Shown: positions 1-8,459 of the stretch, in pieces
How the letters are laid out: every line of letters starts with the position of its first letter
Position numbering within the stretch: position 1 is the stretch's first letter
Assembly: GCA_963765555.1 (NCBI GenBank)
Contig: CAVXWX010000005.1
Location: 1 to 64,000, forward strand
DNA from: JL08 sp963765555
GTDB lineage: Bacteria > Pseudomonadota > Alphaproteobacteria > Rhodobacterales > Rhodobacteraceae
Reading direction: 5' to 3'
DNA length: 64,000 nucleotides
The notes under the pieces: model-generated
Told to the model about the DNA's origin: nothing
Database searches by the model: none
What the model saw: the letters and a program-made list of their open reading frames with translations, nothing else
Program-made: the position numbers and the translations under genes

Positions 1-117
1 GCCGTCATCGGGGCCGGTGTCGGTGCGCTTGTCGGCGGAAAAAAGGGCGCGCGCAACGGCGCGATCATCGGCGCTGTCGCGGGCGGTGTGAAACGCAACA
101 AAAACAAACGTCGGTGA
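1..117 (+). CDS. Glycine-zipper protein, C-terminal end only (5' partial)
   Basis: The window opens inside a reading frame that ends with TGA at 115-117. The 38 visible residues alternate Gly/Ala with Val/Ile in the spacing of a glycine zipper (GAGVGALVGG, then GAIIGAVAGG) and finish in a basic tail of Lys, Asn and Arg. Such segments form membrane-associated helices in small envelope proteins and lipoproteins of proteobacteria. The start and any signal peptide lie outside the window, so the full length is unknown. The next gene begins a few bases downstream, so the two are probably co-transcribed. Confidence 0.6.
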   Translation, partial: AVIGAGVGALVGGKKGARNGAIIGAVAGGVKRNKNKRR

Positions 118-128
118 AAGAGATGTCC

Positions 129-500
129 ATGCCCCTGTTTTCTACCATCCGCGCGGCAGCAATTGCCGCAGCCTTGTCCGGCCCAGTATTCGCACAAGAC
201 CAGAACACCGCCGAAATCCTTAGCGAAGCCCAAGGTTTTTTGCATCTGACCTGCAACAGTCTGGTCGACACCTTCGGTGATGACGAAAACGCCATGCTGG
301 ATGTGATCGGCCTGATGATTGCCGTTTCGCTTAACAACCGCGAGATCGATTTTATCGCTTTGGACCTGACGCCAGAAGAAACCACCGAAATCCAGGCGGA
401 ATTCGCAGACCAGATCGGAGATGCCTGTGCCGATGACGCCGACGCACTGATGGCCGGCATCGTAGATCACACAGTCGCCGATCTCGTTACTTTTTACTAA
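129..500 (+). CDS. Small secreted protein of unknown function
   Basis: A 123-residue protein with a clear Sec signal peptide at residues 1-22 (basic start, Ala-rich core, cleavage after VFA before QDQ). The mature part is acidic and mostly helical in character, with two cysteines (HLTCNS near residue 38 and GDACAD near residue 99) that could form a disulfide in the periplasm. I chose ATG 129 because AAAGAG lies six bases upstream; ATG 123 would sit directly on that site, and GTG 114 has no visible ribosome-binding site. I do not recognise the family. It follows the glycine-zipper gene closely and precedes the exported ureohydrolase by 28 bases. Confidence 0.6.
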   Translation: MPLFSTIRAAAIAAALSGPVFAQDQNTAEILSEAQGFLHLTCNSLVDTFGDDENAMLDVIGLMIAVSLNNREIDFIALDLTPEETTEIQAEFADQIGDACADDADALMAGIVDHTVADLVTFY

Positions 501-528
501 TCAACCAAATTACCAAGGGACACCCGAC

Positions 529-1792
529 ATGAAAACGAGGAAGACTTCTTTCAACCGCCGCATTGATGGCATTTCTTCCCCATTTCGGCCTTTGCGCAAA
601 ACTTCGGCGCGGCCGACACGCCCGAGGAAATCGACCCGATCGACGAAGGCGTGGAGCCGGTGATCCAGCTCAATCCCGATGACCCGAGCTTCGACGTCTG
701 GAAGAAGATCCGCGACGACATCTCGGACGGTCGCGAACCCGGTCCGATCAATGTGCAGAGGTTCGTCGGCGGCACGCCGTGGGAGGGCATTCCGACCTTC
801 TTTCACCTTCCGATCGCGCTGACACCGGAGGATCTCAAGGCGGGCGAGGTGGAAGTGGCGATCTTCGGCGCCGAGATGATCGGCGACATGCGCGCGCGGT
901 CCTTCGGACCCCAGGAAATGCGCAACCCGCACCGATCGGAAGTCTACCACAACTGGGGCGCCTTCGCGATGCCGGAGCTCGACACCGGCCTGACATGGTC
1001 GCGGGACCTGACCGTCGTCGACTACGGCGACGCCCCGACCCATCCGATGAGCATCGACCTGTCGGTGCCGGAAATCCGCAAGTTCGTGGCCGAAGTCGCC
1101 GGAGTCGAACTCGAGAACGGCAAGCGGACGATCCCCATCATCATCGGCGGCGGCCATGCGCTGATGTATCCCGACGCGATGCGGGCTCACCGACGTCTAC
1201 GGCAAAGGCAATCTGCAGATCATCCATTTCGACGCCCATGCGGACCAGGCACCGGTCGGGTTCGGTTTTGCGATCACGCACGGCAACCCGGTCCGTAAAC
1301 TTGTCGAAGAGGGCTTTGTGAACGGCGAGGACATCGTCCAGGTCGCGCTGCGCGGACCGAACTCGACCGACCTGTCAGGCGTCGCCTGGAATCGGCCTCA
1401 GGCCTTCGCTATCATATGATGATCCGAGATCGACGAGCGCGGCTGGAAGGCGGTGATGGACGACGTGCTCGCCGAGGCCGCCGCCAACGGCAAGCCGCTG
1501 TTCATCTCGTTCGATATCGATGCGATCGACCCGGCCTTCACGCCGGGCACCGCCACGCCCGAACCCGGCGGTCTCTACATGCGGGAAGCCCTGCCCATCA
1601 TGCGCAGGCTCTGCGCCGAGAACAACGTCGTCGGCGTGGAACTGGTCGAGATCCGTCCCGACAGCGATCCAGGCTACACGACGATGCTGAACACCAAGGC
1701 CCTGCTGCGGCAGTGCCTGAACGGGCTCGCCGTGCGCAAGGCCGGTTTGGGGATAGCTCTACCACCCCGATATCATCGACGACGGCAAATAA
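529..1792 (+). pseudogene. Exported ureohydrolase (agmatinase/arginase family), frame broken six times as assembled
   Basis: Following the frame through breaks near 559, 580, 1180, 1402, 1422 and 1758 (five extra bases, one missing) gives a continuous protein of about 419 residues with no internal stop. The start at 529 has AAGGGA eight bases upstream. The restored N-terminus is a signal peptide ending in AFA before QNF, so the enzyme should act outside the cytoplasm. All manganese/nickel-type metal ligands of the ureohydrolase fold are present: GGGHA, the FDAHAD box, and DIDAIDPAFTPGTATPEPGG. The family hydrolyses guanidino compounds to urea and an amine; the exact substrate cannot be read from sequence. 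A parvulin-like gene and a HupE-type metal permease follow directly. Breaks without stop codons suggest assembly errors, but their density is the highest in the window, so a young pseudogene is possible. Confidence 0.75.
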
Positions 1793-1849
1793 TCCCGTTC
1801 AGGGCCGCCCGGTTGCGGCGGCCTTGCCCCTGAATATCCGGAGATCAAG

Positions 1850-2728
1850 ATGAGCCGAATTGTAACCTTGCTGCGCGAACCGCTGGTGCTGTTCAGTCTG
1901 ACCGCTGCGGCGGTGTTCGGGCTGCATGCAGTCACAGCCGCTGACCAGATGAACGCAAAAATGATCGAAGTGCGCCCCGAAGCTATCACCGGAACCATCG
2001 CGGTGCAGCAGGAACTCGTAGGTCGCCCCTTCACCATGGCCGAGCGCGATGAAGTTGTCGACAGATTGATCCAAGAGGAAATCCTTGTTCGGGAAGCCGC
2101 TGCGCGGGGGTTACATCTGCATAACTCCAAGACCCGCCAACGGTTGGTCACGCAGATGTACTTCGTCATGACCGAAGATGCCCCTGCGCCGCGTCCAGAA
2201 GACCTCAGCGCTCTCTATGAAAAAGATCCAAACCGCTACCGGTTTCCGGAATCCGTCAATTTCGACCATGTGTTCTTTGAAACCGATCAGGCCGCTGCAC
2301 AGGCTTTGATGCAGCAAGTTGCGGCAGGCGCGGAGATGCCGGAAGGGGTGGGAGACAAATTCTGGCTGGGCAGCCGGCTGGAATACTACGCCCCTGCTCA
2401 GATCAGAACGGTTTTGGGTGCAAAATTCGGGGCGCAGCTGAAATCGCTTGAACCCGGCAAATGGGCCGGGCCAAGTCAATCTGGTCGTGGCTGGCATCTG
2501 GTTCGGCTGGACGAATTCAACCCGCCACAGCCGCTTCCCCCCGACGAACTGGATCGCAAGCTTCGTGAAGATTCGGTCCAAGCCTACCGCGCGCGCAGTT
2601 TTGAAACCCGACTTGACGACATGCAGTCCAGCTACACGATCGTCATGCCCACCGATGCCGAAATCGAGGCAACACAAACCGGAATACAGGCAGTGCAGGT
2701 CGCGTCGAAAAGCGGGTATTCAGAATGA
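1850..2728 (+). CDS. Membrane-anchored parvulin-like (PpiC-type) peptidyl-prolyl isomerase
   Basis: A 292-residue protein starting at ATG 1850 behind a GGAG site. Residues 10-30 form one hydrophobic segment (signal anchor), so the rest faces the periplasm. The central part has the SurA/PpiD-like layout: an N-terminal helical chaperone region with the LIQEEILVREA helix, then a divergent rotamase-like domain from about residue 120 to 235 ending in GRGWHLVRLDEF, the usual last strand of PpiC domains. It is shorter than PpiD and lacks a second rotamase domain. Its stop overlaps the ATG of the HupE gene by four bases, so the two are translationally coupled; a role in folding an exported partner such as the neighbouring ureohydrolase is inference. 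Confidence 0.75.
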   Translation: MSRIVTLLREPLVLFSLTAAAVFGLHAVTAADQMNAKMIEVRPEAITGTIAVQQELVGRPFTMAERDEVVDRLIQEEILVREAAARGLHLHNSKTRQRLVTQMYFVMTEDAPAPRPEDLSALYEKDPNRYRFPESVNFDHVFFETDQAAAQALMQQVAAGAEMPEGVGDKFWLGSRLEYYAPAQIRTVLGAKFGAQLKSLEPGKWAGPSQSGRGWHLVRLDEFNPPQPLPPDELDRKLREDSVQAYRARSFETRLDDMQSSYTIVMPTDAEIEATQTGIQAVQVASKSGYSE

Positions 2729-3704
2729 TGCGTGTCCTCTGCGCCCTTTTGGTTGTCCTGTCCTTCGTGATCCCGGAAAAATCTCAGGCGCATGATCTGG
2801 GGCTTGCTCAGGTGACTGTATCGTTATTTCCGGATGGCTCTTTGGTTCTGAACTCAAAACTTTCCGCCACGATCCGTGCAGACGCGCCTATTGTACCGGA
2901 TGCCTGCACCGGTCACACTCAAACCCTAAGCGCGCCAGACCCGCGCAACCAAAGGCTGGAAACCCGCATCCGGTGCCCGGACGGGTCGAACAGCGGGCAA
3001 ATCCTGCTACCCTGGCAGGTGGATGGGGTTTTTCTGATTTCGCAAAGCCCGGGGCGTGAAAGCGAAGCGGTCTTTGTTCCGGCAGTTGCCGCAGGCGTGG
3101 CCTTGAATGTCGGCGATTTGCTGTTTGAAAAACGCGACACCTTGGATGTTGCCACCCTTTTTACGCAGCTTGGCATCAAACATATTCTGATCGGGTTAGA
3201 TCATCTGGCCCTGCTGGTCTGTCTGGCATTGTTGGCGCAGGGCATGGTTCTTGTGCGGTTGGTGACCGCCTTTACCATCGGCCATTCGATCACGCTCTGT
3301 CTTGCGGCATTGAATGTTGTTCACGTCCCGGTGGCACCTGTCGAGGTTCTGATCGTGCTCTCGGTTGCCTATCTGGCAAGGGATGTCTGGCTTGGCCGCG
3401 CGATGGACCGCAACAGCACCCTGCTACTGGTCGGTATCGGGCTGCTTCACGGGCTGGGCTTTGCCAGCGTATTGTCCGATATCGGCCTGCCCAACAGGAT
3501 TTGCTGATTGCATTGCTCAGCTTCAACATCGGCATTGAAATCGGGCAGCTTGTGTTCTTGACCGTCGTGCTTGTTTTTTCGGCCTTTGTCCGCCGCCTTG
3601 CGCCAGTTCAAATGTCAAAACCGATGACGCATGTTTTGTCATTTCTGATCGGATCGATGGCCATGTATTGGACATTCGAACGCATCGCCGGATTTTATGC
3701 TTGA
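2725..3704 (+). CDS. HupE/UreJ-family metal (nickel/cobalt) permease, one frame break
   Basis: Residues 1-22 form a signal peptide, followed by an extracytoplasmic domain of about 120 residues and then a membrane domain with the family signatures HILIGLDHLALL, FTIGHSITL and HGLGFA, whose His and Asp residues bind the metal. A frame break near 3493 (one A probably missing in CCCAACAG) separates the second half, which continues with FNIGIEIGQL and two more membrane segments; restored length is about 326 residues, normal for the HupE/UreJ type with a periplasmic N-terminal domain. HupE proteins take up nickel or cobalt for hydrogenase or urease. No hydrogenase or urease gene is visible here, so the ureohydrolase upstream is a candidate client. 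It overlaps the parvulin gene by ATGA. Confidence 0.8.
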
Positions 3705-4182
3705 GCAGTCCGAGGTCAAATTATGACCTGAGCTGAAGGCTTCCAGTCTTGAAGCTTTGCGCACCTGTTTCTCGCAATGTCGCAAACCGCATCCGTTCCA
3801 ATGGGCTCTTATCTCTCATATCAGTCATCAATTCTAAGTTATACTAGGAAGCTAAGCAAAGTCCGCAGAATGACAATTTGCCGCCAGAAAGCTGCGAGAG
3901 TTACGCATGGCCGGTCTGTTGAAGCTGCGCCACAGCGACGGACGAACTGGCTAATGGCAGCAATGGGCCGGAACCGGTCATAGCGGCGATTGCGTCCAAG
4001 GTCCGTTTTGTCCCGCAAGGCGGTCATTAACACAGAGTGCAGCGAACGTCTGGTGCCGATGAAAGCAGTCGTTCAGAACCAAAACTTCTAATTTCCAGTC
4101 GCGAACGGCTGCTTTAACGCGACGAACCGGTCATCAGAGAAAAACTGTCGAATGACCTCATCGAGCCCATTTTAGATATTAA
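3705..4182. other. Gene-poor stretch between hupE and the IS6 element
   Basis: This 478-base stretch is richer in A and T than its surroundings and contains no convincing gene. On the minus strand a short open stretch of 27 codons (about 4171 to 4088) ends in a stop and reads like the C-terminal tail of a lost protein (DEVIRQFF, then FVALKQPF). It stops being open at the IS6 boundary, so it may be a gene remnant cut by the element. The segment around 3950-3985 resembles low-information spacer sequence seen between genes in this family of bacteria; I see no function in it. Confidence 0.4.
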
Positions 4183-4200
4183 GGTGCTGTCAGACCAATT
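4183..4200 (+). repeat. Left terminal inverted repeat of the IS6 element
   Basis: GGTGCTGTCAGACCAATT; it shares the core TGTCAGA and the outer GG with the right end in inverted orientation. It lies 35 bases beyond the transposase stop codon. Confidence 0.7.
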
Positions 4201-4235
4201 CGAACCAGTCTCTGCAAGGACAGTGATGCTGCCCT

Positions 4236-4943
4236 TTATGCCGCGCCAAGACCGCGCCACTCGGCGAGAGCGGCGGCACGGTTGAGCTTGAAATGTCGTT
4301 CGGCTTGAGAGGCTGCGTTCCTGATTGAAGTGGTTGTAGACGGAGGCGTGGACGGCGGCGAATTTCTGCAGACTTCGCATCCGCCGGAACCGGAGCATCG
4401 CCCGCTCTCGTCGTCGGAATGGCAGGTGCGAATTCTCCGCCCTGTTGTTCAGCCAGCGGCCGGTTTCCTGCCGGTGCTGCCGCGCCGATCTCCTTCAGCG
4501 CGGCGCCATAGGACCGAAGCTTGTCCGTGACGAAAACGTCTGGCCGGCCATGCCTCTTCATTGCTTTCCTGAGGAATTTCAACGCCGCTTTCTTGTCGCG
4601 CGTCTTCGTGACGAAGCTTTCCAGCACCTCGCCCTCGTGATCGACGGCCCGCCACAGGTAGTGCCGCTCGCCGTTGATCTTCACGAACATCTCGTCGAGA
4701 TGCCATCGCCAGCGGCTCGGATCGCATCCCCTCGATCCGGCGCTTCCGGATCTCAGCGGCGAACATCGGGCCGAACCGGTGCCACCAGAACCGAACCGTC
4801 TCGTGGCTGATGTCGACGCCGCGCTCGTGCAGCAGATCCTCGACATTCCGGAGCGACAGCGGGAACCGGACGTACATCATCACCGCCAGGCGGATGATCT
4901 CCGGGCTGCTTTGAAAGTACTTGAACGGGTCAGGTTTGGTCAT
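4236..4943 (-). pseudogene. IS6-family DDE transposase, three frame breaks
   Basis: Starting at ATG 4943 the protein shows the N-terminal zinc-ribbon/HTH region typical of IS6 (FPLSLRNVEDLLHERG, ISHETVRFWWHRFGP). Extra bases near 4713, 4470 and 4290 move the frame; removing each gives exactly 234 residues, the normal family length, with the catalytic DDE core: WHLDEMFVKI (first Asp), VTDKLRSY (second Asp), and NRAEN plus the RRRERAM helix (Glu), then LQKFAAVHASVYNHFNQER and a C-terminal LAEWRGL. As assembled, no full transposase can be made. Either the copy is decaying or these are consensus insertion errors; the absence of in-frame stops favours the latter. Confidence 0.8.
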
Positions 4944-4982
4944 GTCCAGACGCTACGAGCCCGCCCTGCCCGCCTCAACTGA

Positions 4983-5000
4983 AATCTTTCTGACAAAGCC
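4983..5000 (-). repeat. Right terminal inverted repeat of the IS6 element
   Basis: Read on the minus strand from 5000 it is GGCTTTGTCAGAAAGATT, matching the left end at 12 of 18 positions. The transposase start lies 40 bases inside. The creatinase coding sequence begins at the next base. Confidence 0.7.
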
Positions 5001-5820
5001 CCGCCAACTGCTGCAGGATGCCCTGCCGGGCGTCGAGTTTGTCGATGTTGGTCAGCCCGCCATGTGGATGCGCACGATCAAGTCGGACGAAGAAATCAAG
5101 CTGATCAAGGAAGGCGCGCGCGTCGCCGACGTCGGCGGCGCAGCTGTCGCCGCTGCGGTTAAGGCCGGTGTGCCTGAGCACGAAGTTGCGATTGCCAGCA
5201 CCAATGCGATGATCCGCGAGATCGCCAACTCGTTCCCTTTCGTCGAATTGATGGACACCTGGACCTGGTTCCAATCCGGCATCAATACCGACGGCGCGCA
5301 CAACCCGGTAACGAACAAGAAGGTGCAGTCGGGCGAAATCCTGAGCCTCAATACCTTCCCGATGATCTTCGGCTACTACACGGCGCTGGAGCGCACGATG
5401 TTCTGCGATCACGTTGATGATGCAAGCCTCGATATCTGGGAGAAGAACGTGAAGGTCCACGAGCGTGGTCTCGAGCTGATCAAGCCCGGCGCTCGCTGCA
5501 TGGACATCGCGATTGAACTCAATGAAATGTACCGCGAATGGGATCTGCTGAAGTATCGCTCATTCGGCTACGGCCACAGCTTTGGTGTTCTCAGCCATTA
5601 TTATGGCCGTGAGGCTGGTGTAGAACTTCGCGAAGACATCGATACAGAGCTCAAGCCCGGCATGGTGGTGTCCATGGAGCCGATGGTGATGATCCCCGAG
5701 GGTCAGCCCGGCGCCGGCGGCTACCGCGAGCATGACATTCTGGTGATCGGCGGGCACAACACCGTCGAGAACATCACCGGCTTCCCGTTCGGCCCCGAGC
5801 ACAATGTCATCAAGAACTGA
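5001..5820 (+). pseudogene. Creatinase (creatine amidinohydrolase), 5' end lost at the IS6 element
   Basis: The remaining 273 codons align by eye with residues ~131-403 of Pseudomonas creatinase, an enzyme that splits creatine to sarcosine and urea. Creatinases use the pita-bread fold without metal. The active-site His in GINTDGAHNPVT and the two Glu residues in YYTALERTMF and VSMEPMVM are all retained, as are FGYGHSFG and AGGYREHDI. The N-terminal domain of about 130 residues is absent and is not found on the other side of the element. An open frame runs from inside the IS (4921, or ATG 4942) into this gene, so a chimeric protein of up to 299 residues could be made, but without the N-terminal domain it is unlikely to be active. 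Codon use is as GC-biased as the ureohydrolase. Confidence 0.85.
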
Positions 5821-5986
5821 GAACCGTGCGGCCTTGGTCGCGAACACGATTGCCACGATCAGCGCCCTGTTGGCGCTGGTCGTGGCGGTAACGCTTCTGT
5901 CTCTCGAGACCCACAAGCATAGCTACTCAGTGATTGCGCGTGAGGCGGGCGTACCGATTTTCATTCACACGAAAAGCGCCGACTGA
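5804..5986 (+). CDS. Possible small single-pass membrane protein
   Basis: A 60-codon frame that overlaps the creatinase 3' end by 17 bases in another frame. Residues 8-31 are hydrophobic and could span the membrane (ANTIATISALLALVVAVTLL), followed by a short basic/His stretch and a polar tail. There is no strong ribosome-binding site because the start lies inside creatinase coding sequence; translation would depend on the upstream gene. I do not recognise it and there is no independent support beyond the membrane segment, so it may be a remnant. Confidence 0.35.
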   Translation: MSSRTENRAALVANTIATISALLALVVAVTLLSLETHKHSYSVIAREAGVPIFIHTKSAD

Positions 5987-5997
5987 TCTATTCAGGG

Positions 5998-6113
5998 TGA
6001 GGTACCCCTAGATCTGTAGACGGTTTGCCGCCTAACTGTGAGGCGAGAGGGCCGACATGGGGACGACTAATTACAGAAACGAGTTCAAGCGGGGCGCGGC
6101 GCAGTAGATCACG
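5998..6113 (+). mobile_element. Remnant of the left end of an IS3-type element
   Basis: The sequence beginning TGAGGTACCCCTAGATCTG resembles the terminal repeat of IS3-family elements, and 57 bases in there is an ATG followed by codons for MGTTNYRNEFKR, the usual opening of an IS3 OrfA transposase (helix-turn-helix protein). The frame then meets TAG at 6108 and homology is lost soon after. No OrfB or right end is visible before the next gene. This is a judgement from pattern only; a search of an IS database would decide it. Confidence 0.4.
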
Positions 6114-6284
6114 GTGCTTAACCAACCACACCGCACGCGTTGCACCCGTTTCAATCAAACCTGCCGTTTCGCAGCATAAGGCCACAGTTACCGGTGTGCG
6201 ACCACACAACCCCCCACCGACAGGTGCCTTGATGCGGGGCCGCCTTGCGATAAGGTGTGGGGGGATACAACAACAGGTGACAGC

Positions 6285-7976
6285 GTGAAAAACACCATGA
6301 ACGGGGCCGAGGCGATGGTCCGGATGCTGGAGGCGCATGGGGTGCGCCACATATTCGGCCTGTGCGGGGATACCACGCTGCCGTTTTATGATGCGATGCG
6401 CCAGCTTGATCATTCCATCACCCACATCCTGACACGCGATGAACGCAGTGCTGCCTATATGGCCGATGGGTATGCGCGGGTGACGGGGCGGGTGGGCGTG
6501 TGCGAAGGGCCATCGGGGGGTGGCGCGACCTATATCCTGCCCGGATTGATCGAGGCCAACGAAAGCTCTTATGCGGTGCTGGGCATCACCACGGATATTT
6601 CGGTGGCGTCCTACGGGAAATACCCGCTGACCGAGGTGGACCAAGAGGCGCTGATGCGGCCCCTGACCAAATGGAACACCGTGATCAAACGGGCCGATCA
6701 CATCCCCCGCATGGTGCGCAGCGCGTTTCGCGCGATGACCACGGGGCGGTCGGGTGCCGCGCATCTGGGCCTGCCCTATGACATCCAGTATGATCCGGTG
6801 GAGGCAGGCGATATCTGGGCCGATGCCAAGCTGGCCACCTACCCCGCCTATCCCCAAGCGCCCGAACCCGGCGCGGCCGAGGCGGCGGTGGAGGCGATCC
6901 TGTCAGCCAAAAATCCGCTGATTGTGTGTGGTGGCGGCGTTGTGATTGCGGGCGCGATGGACGCGCTGGAGCGGCTGGCAACACGGTTGGACATTCCGGT
7001 GGCCACATCGATTTCCGGTCAGGGATCATTGGCGGAAACGCATCCCAACTGCGTTGGTGTTGTCGGATCGAACGGCGGCACAGACGAGACATGGGAAATG
7101 ATGCAGGCCGCCGATCTGGTGGTGTTCATGGGCGCGCGGGCCGGATCGACCACCACATCGCGATGGGAGGCGCCGGGTGCGGACACGCGGATCGTGCATT
7201 TTGATGTCGATCCGATGGTGATCGGCGCGAATTACCGGACCGAAGTGGGCGTTGTGGGTGATCTGCGCCTTGCGCTGGATCAGGTCAACGCGGTGCTGGA
7301 CCAGCGCGATCAGGGCCATGACAGTTTTGGCGGGGCCGCAGCCGTGGCCGATGTGAAACGCCGCAAGTTCGAGAAATTCCAGATACTCGCCCAGAGCAGC
7401 GACACCCCGATCCGGCCGGAACGGGTGATTGACACGCTGATGAAACTGGCCCCCGAGGATGCAACGATCGTGTCCGACCCCGGCACCAGCTGCCCCTATT
7501 TTTCCGCCTATTACCAACTGCCCAAGCCCGGGCGCCATTTCATCACCAACCGCGCGCATGGCGCGTTGGGCTATGCGCTGTCTGCGGCGCTGGGGGCGTG
7601 GTTCGGGCGGCCCGAACGCAAGGTGATCGCGATGATGGGCGACGGATCGTTCGGCTTTACCTGTGGTGAATTGGAAACCGTCTGCCGTGTCGGCGCGCCG
7701 ATCACCTATATCGTGTTTTCCAACGCCACATTCGGATGGATCAAGGCCAGCCAGTTCGCGGACAAGGACAAGCGCTATTACAACGTGGATTTCAACCGCA
7801 CCGATCAGGCGGCGGTGGCGGCGGCTTATGGCGTGAAATCATGGCGGGTGGAACACCCCGACGATCTGGAAGCCGTGCTGAAACAGGCCATTGCCCATGA
7901 CGGCCCGACACTGGTGGATGTGGTCTGTCAGGCGCTGGAAGAGGCGAACGCGCCGGTGCGCCGCTGGATGGGCTGA
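6285..7976 (+). CDS. Thiamine diphosphate-dependent enzyme, acetolactate synthase-like
   Basis: A 563-residue protein with the three domains of the pyruvate oxidase/acetolactate synthase family: N-terminal Pyr domain with the catalytic Glu in RDERSAAYMADGYAR, a central domain with PLIVCGGGVV, and the C-terminal PP domain with the ThDP/Mg motif GDGSFGF followed by the second ligand in FSNATFGW. The family performs decarboxylation, carboligation or 2-hydroxyacyl lyase reactions; substrate cannot be deduced. I chose GTG 6285, preceded by AGGTGA; ATG 6297 is the alternative. A VOC-family gene follows 69 bases downstream and may act in the same pathway. It is intact, unlike the mobile debris just upstream. 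Confidence 0.8.
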   Translation: MKNTMNGAEAMVRMLEAHGVRHIFGLCGDTTLPFYDAMRQLDHSITHILTRDERSAAYMADGYARVTGRVGVCEGPSGGGATYILPGLIEANESSYAVLGITTDISVASYGKYPLTEVDQEALMRPLTKWNTVIKRADHIPRMVRSAFRAMTTGRSGAAHLGLPYDIQYDPVEAGDIWADAKLATYPAYPQAPEPGAAEAAVEAILSAKNPLIVCGGGVVIAGAMDALERLATRLDIPVATSISGQGSLAETHPNCVGVVGSNGGTDETWEMMQAADLVVFMGARAGSTTTSRWEAPGADTRIVHFDVDPMVIGANYRTEVGVVGDLRLALDQVNAVLDQRDQGHDSFGGAAAVADVKRRKFEKFQILAQSSDTPIRPERVIDTLMKLAPEDATIVSDPGTSCPYFSAYYQLPKPGRHFITNRAHGALGYALSAALGAWFGRPERKVIAMMGDGSFGFTCGELETVCRVGAPITYIVFSNATFGWIKASQFADKDKRYYNVDFNRTDQAAVAAAYGVKSWRVEHPDDLEAVLKQAIAHDGPTLVDVVCQALEEANAPVRRWMG

Positions 7977-8045
7977 GCCTTTTTGACGCCGCGGCCACTG
8001 TGCCAGTCTAACCCCGAAATGTAATCTCAACCAAAAGGCATACCC

Positions 8046-8459
8046 ATGAAACTGACCCTGCACCACATCAACCTTGCCACTGAAAACGTCGAGGGCATGG
8101 ACCGGTTTTACCGCGATGTTCTGGGGCTGAGCGCGCCCGACAGCGGATTGCCGACACTGGAAAAGAAAAAGGGATATGCCGGTGATGTGGCGTTTGTGAC
8201 CGATGGCGCGATCCAGACCCATCTGGCGCAACGTGATGTGCTGGCAGGGTTTCGCACCGGTCATGCGGTGAACCCGGTATCACACGGGCACATCGCCTAT
8301 CGCACCGATGATATCGAGGCGTTCAAGGCGCACCTGACGGCCCAGGGCGTGCCGTTTTCGGATTGGGGAAACACGGCCGTGGCCGGATGGTCGCAGATAT
8401 TTTTCTATGATCCCGATGGCAACGTGATCGAGGTGCATCAGGTAGACGAAACGCCCTAG
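8046..8459 (+). CDS. VOC-family (glyoxalase/dioxygenase-like) metal protein
   Basis: A 137-residue protein with the paired beta-alpha-beta-beta-beta modules of the vicinal oxygen chelate superfamily. Candidate metal ligands are the His in LHHINLAT, the His in HGHIAYRT and the Glu in DGNVIEVHQ, all at the canonical positions. Members include glyoxalase I, extradiol dioxygenases and fosfomycin-resistance proteins; the present sequence does not tell which. AAGG lies eight bases before ATG 8046. It follows the ThDP enzyme in the same direction and ends four bases into the convergent ABC-like gene. Confidence 0.75.
   Translation: MKLTLHHINLATENVEGMDRFYRDVLGLSAPDSGLPTLEKKKGYAGDVAFVTDGAIQTHLAQRDVLAGFRTGHAVNPVSHGHIAYRTDDIEAFKAHLTAQGVPFSDWGNTAVAGWSQIFFYDPDGNVIEVHQVDETP

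Larger units (their letters stand above)
4183..5000 (-). mobile_element. IS6-family insertion sequence, 818 bp
   Basis: The element is bounded by imperfect terminal inverted repeats (GGTGCTGTCAGACCAATT at 4183 and, reading inward from 5000, GGCTTTGTCAGAAAGATT; 12 of 18 bases match) and contains one transposase gene of 234 codons. Length and organisation are those of the IS6 family. No 8-base target duplication is present: the flanks are GATATTAA on the left and CCGCCAAC on the right. IS6 elements transpose replicatively and often delete adjacent DNA, which fits the missing 5' part of the creatinase gene that begins right at the right end. Confidence 0.85.

Noticed and set aside
4183..6113. 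Composite transposon carrying creatinase between IS6 and the IS3-type end
   Set aside because: The two elements belong to different families, the right one is a fragment, and no target duplication frames the unit.
5988..6857. Open frame of 289 codons on the minus strand
   Set aside because: It runs antisense to the ThDP enzyme start and over mobile-element debris, with no domain.
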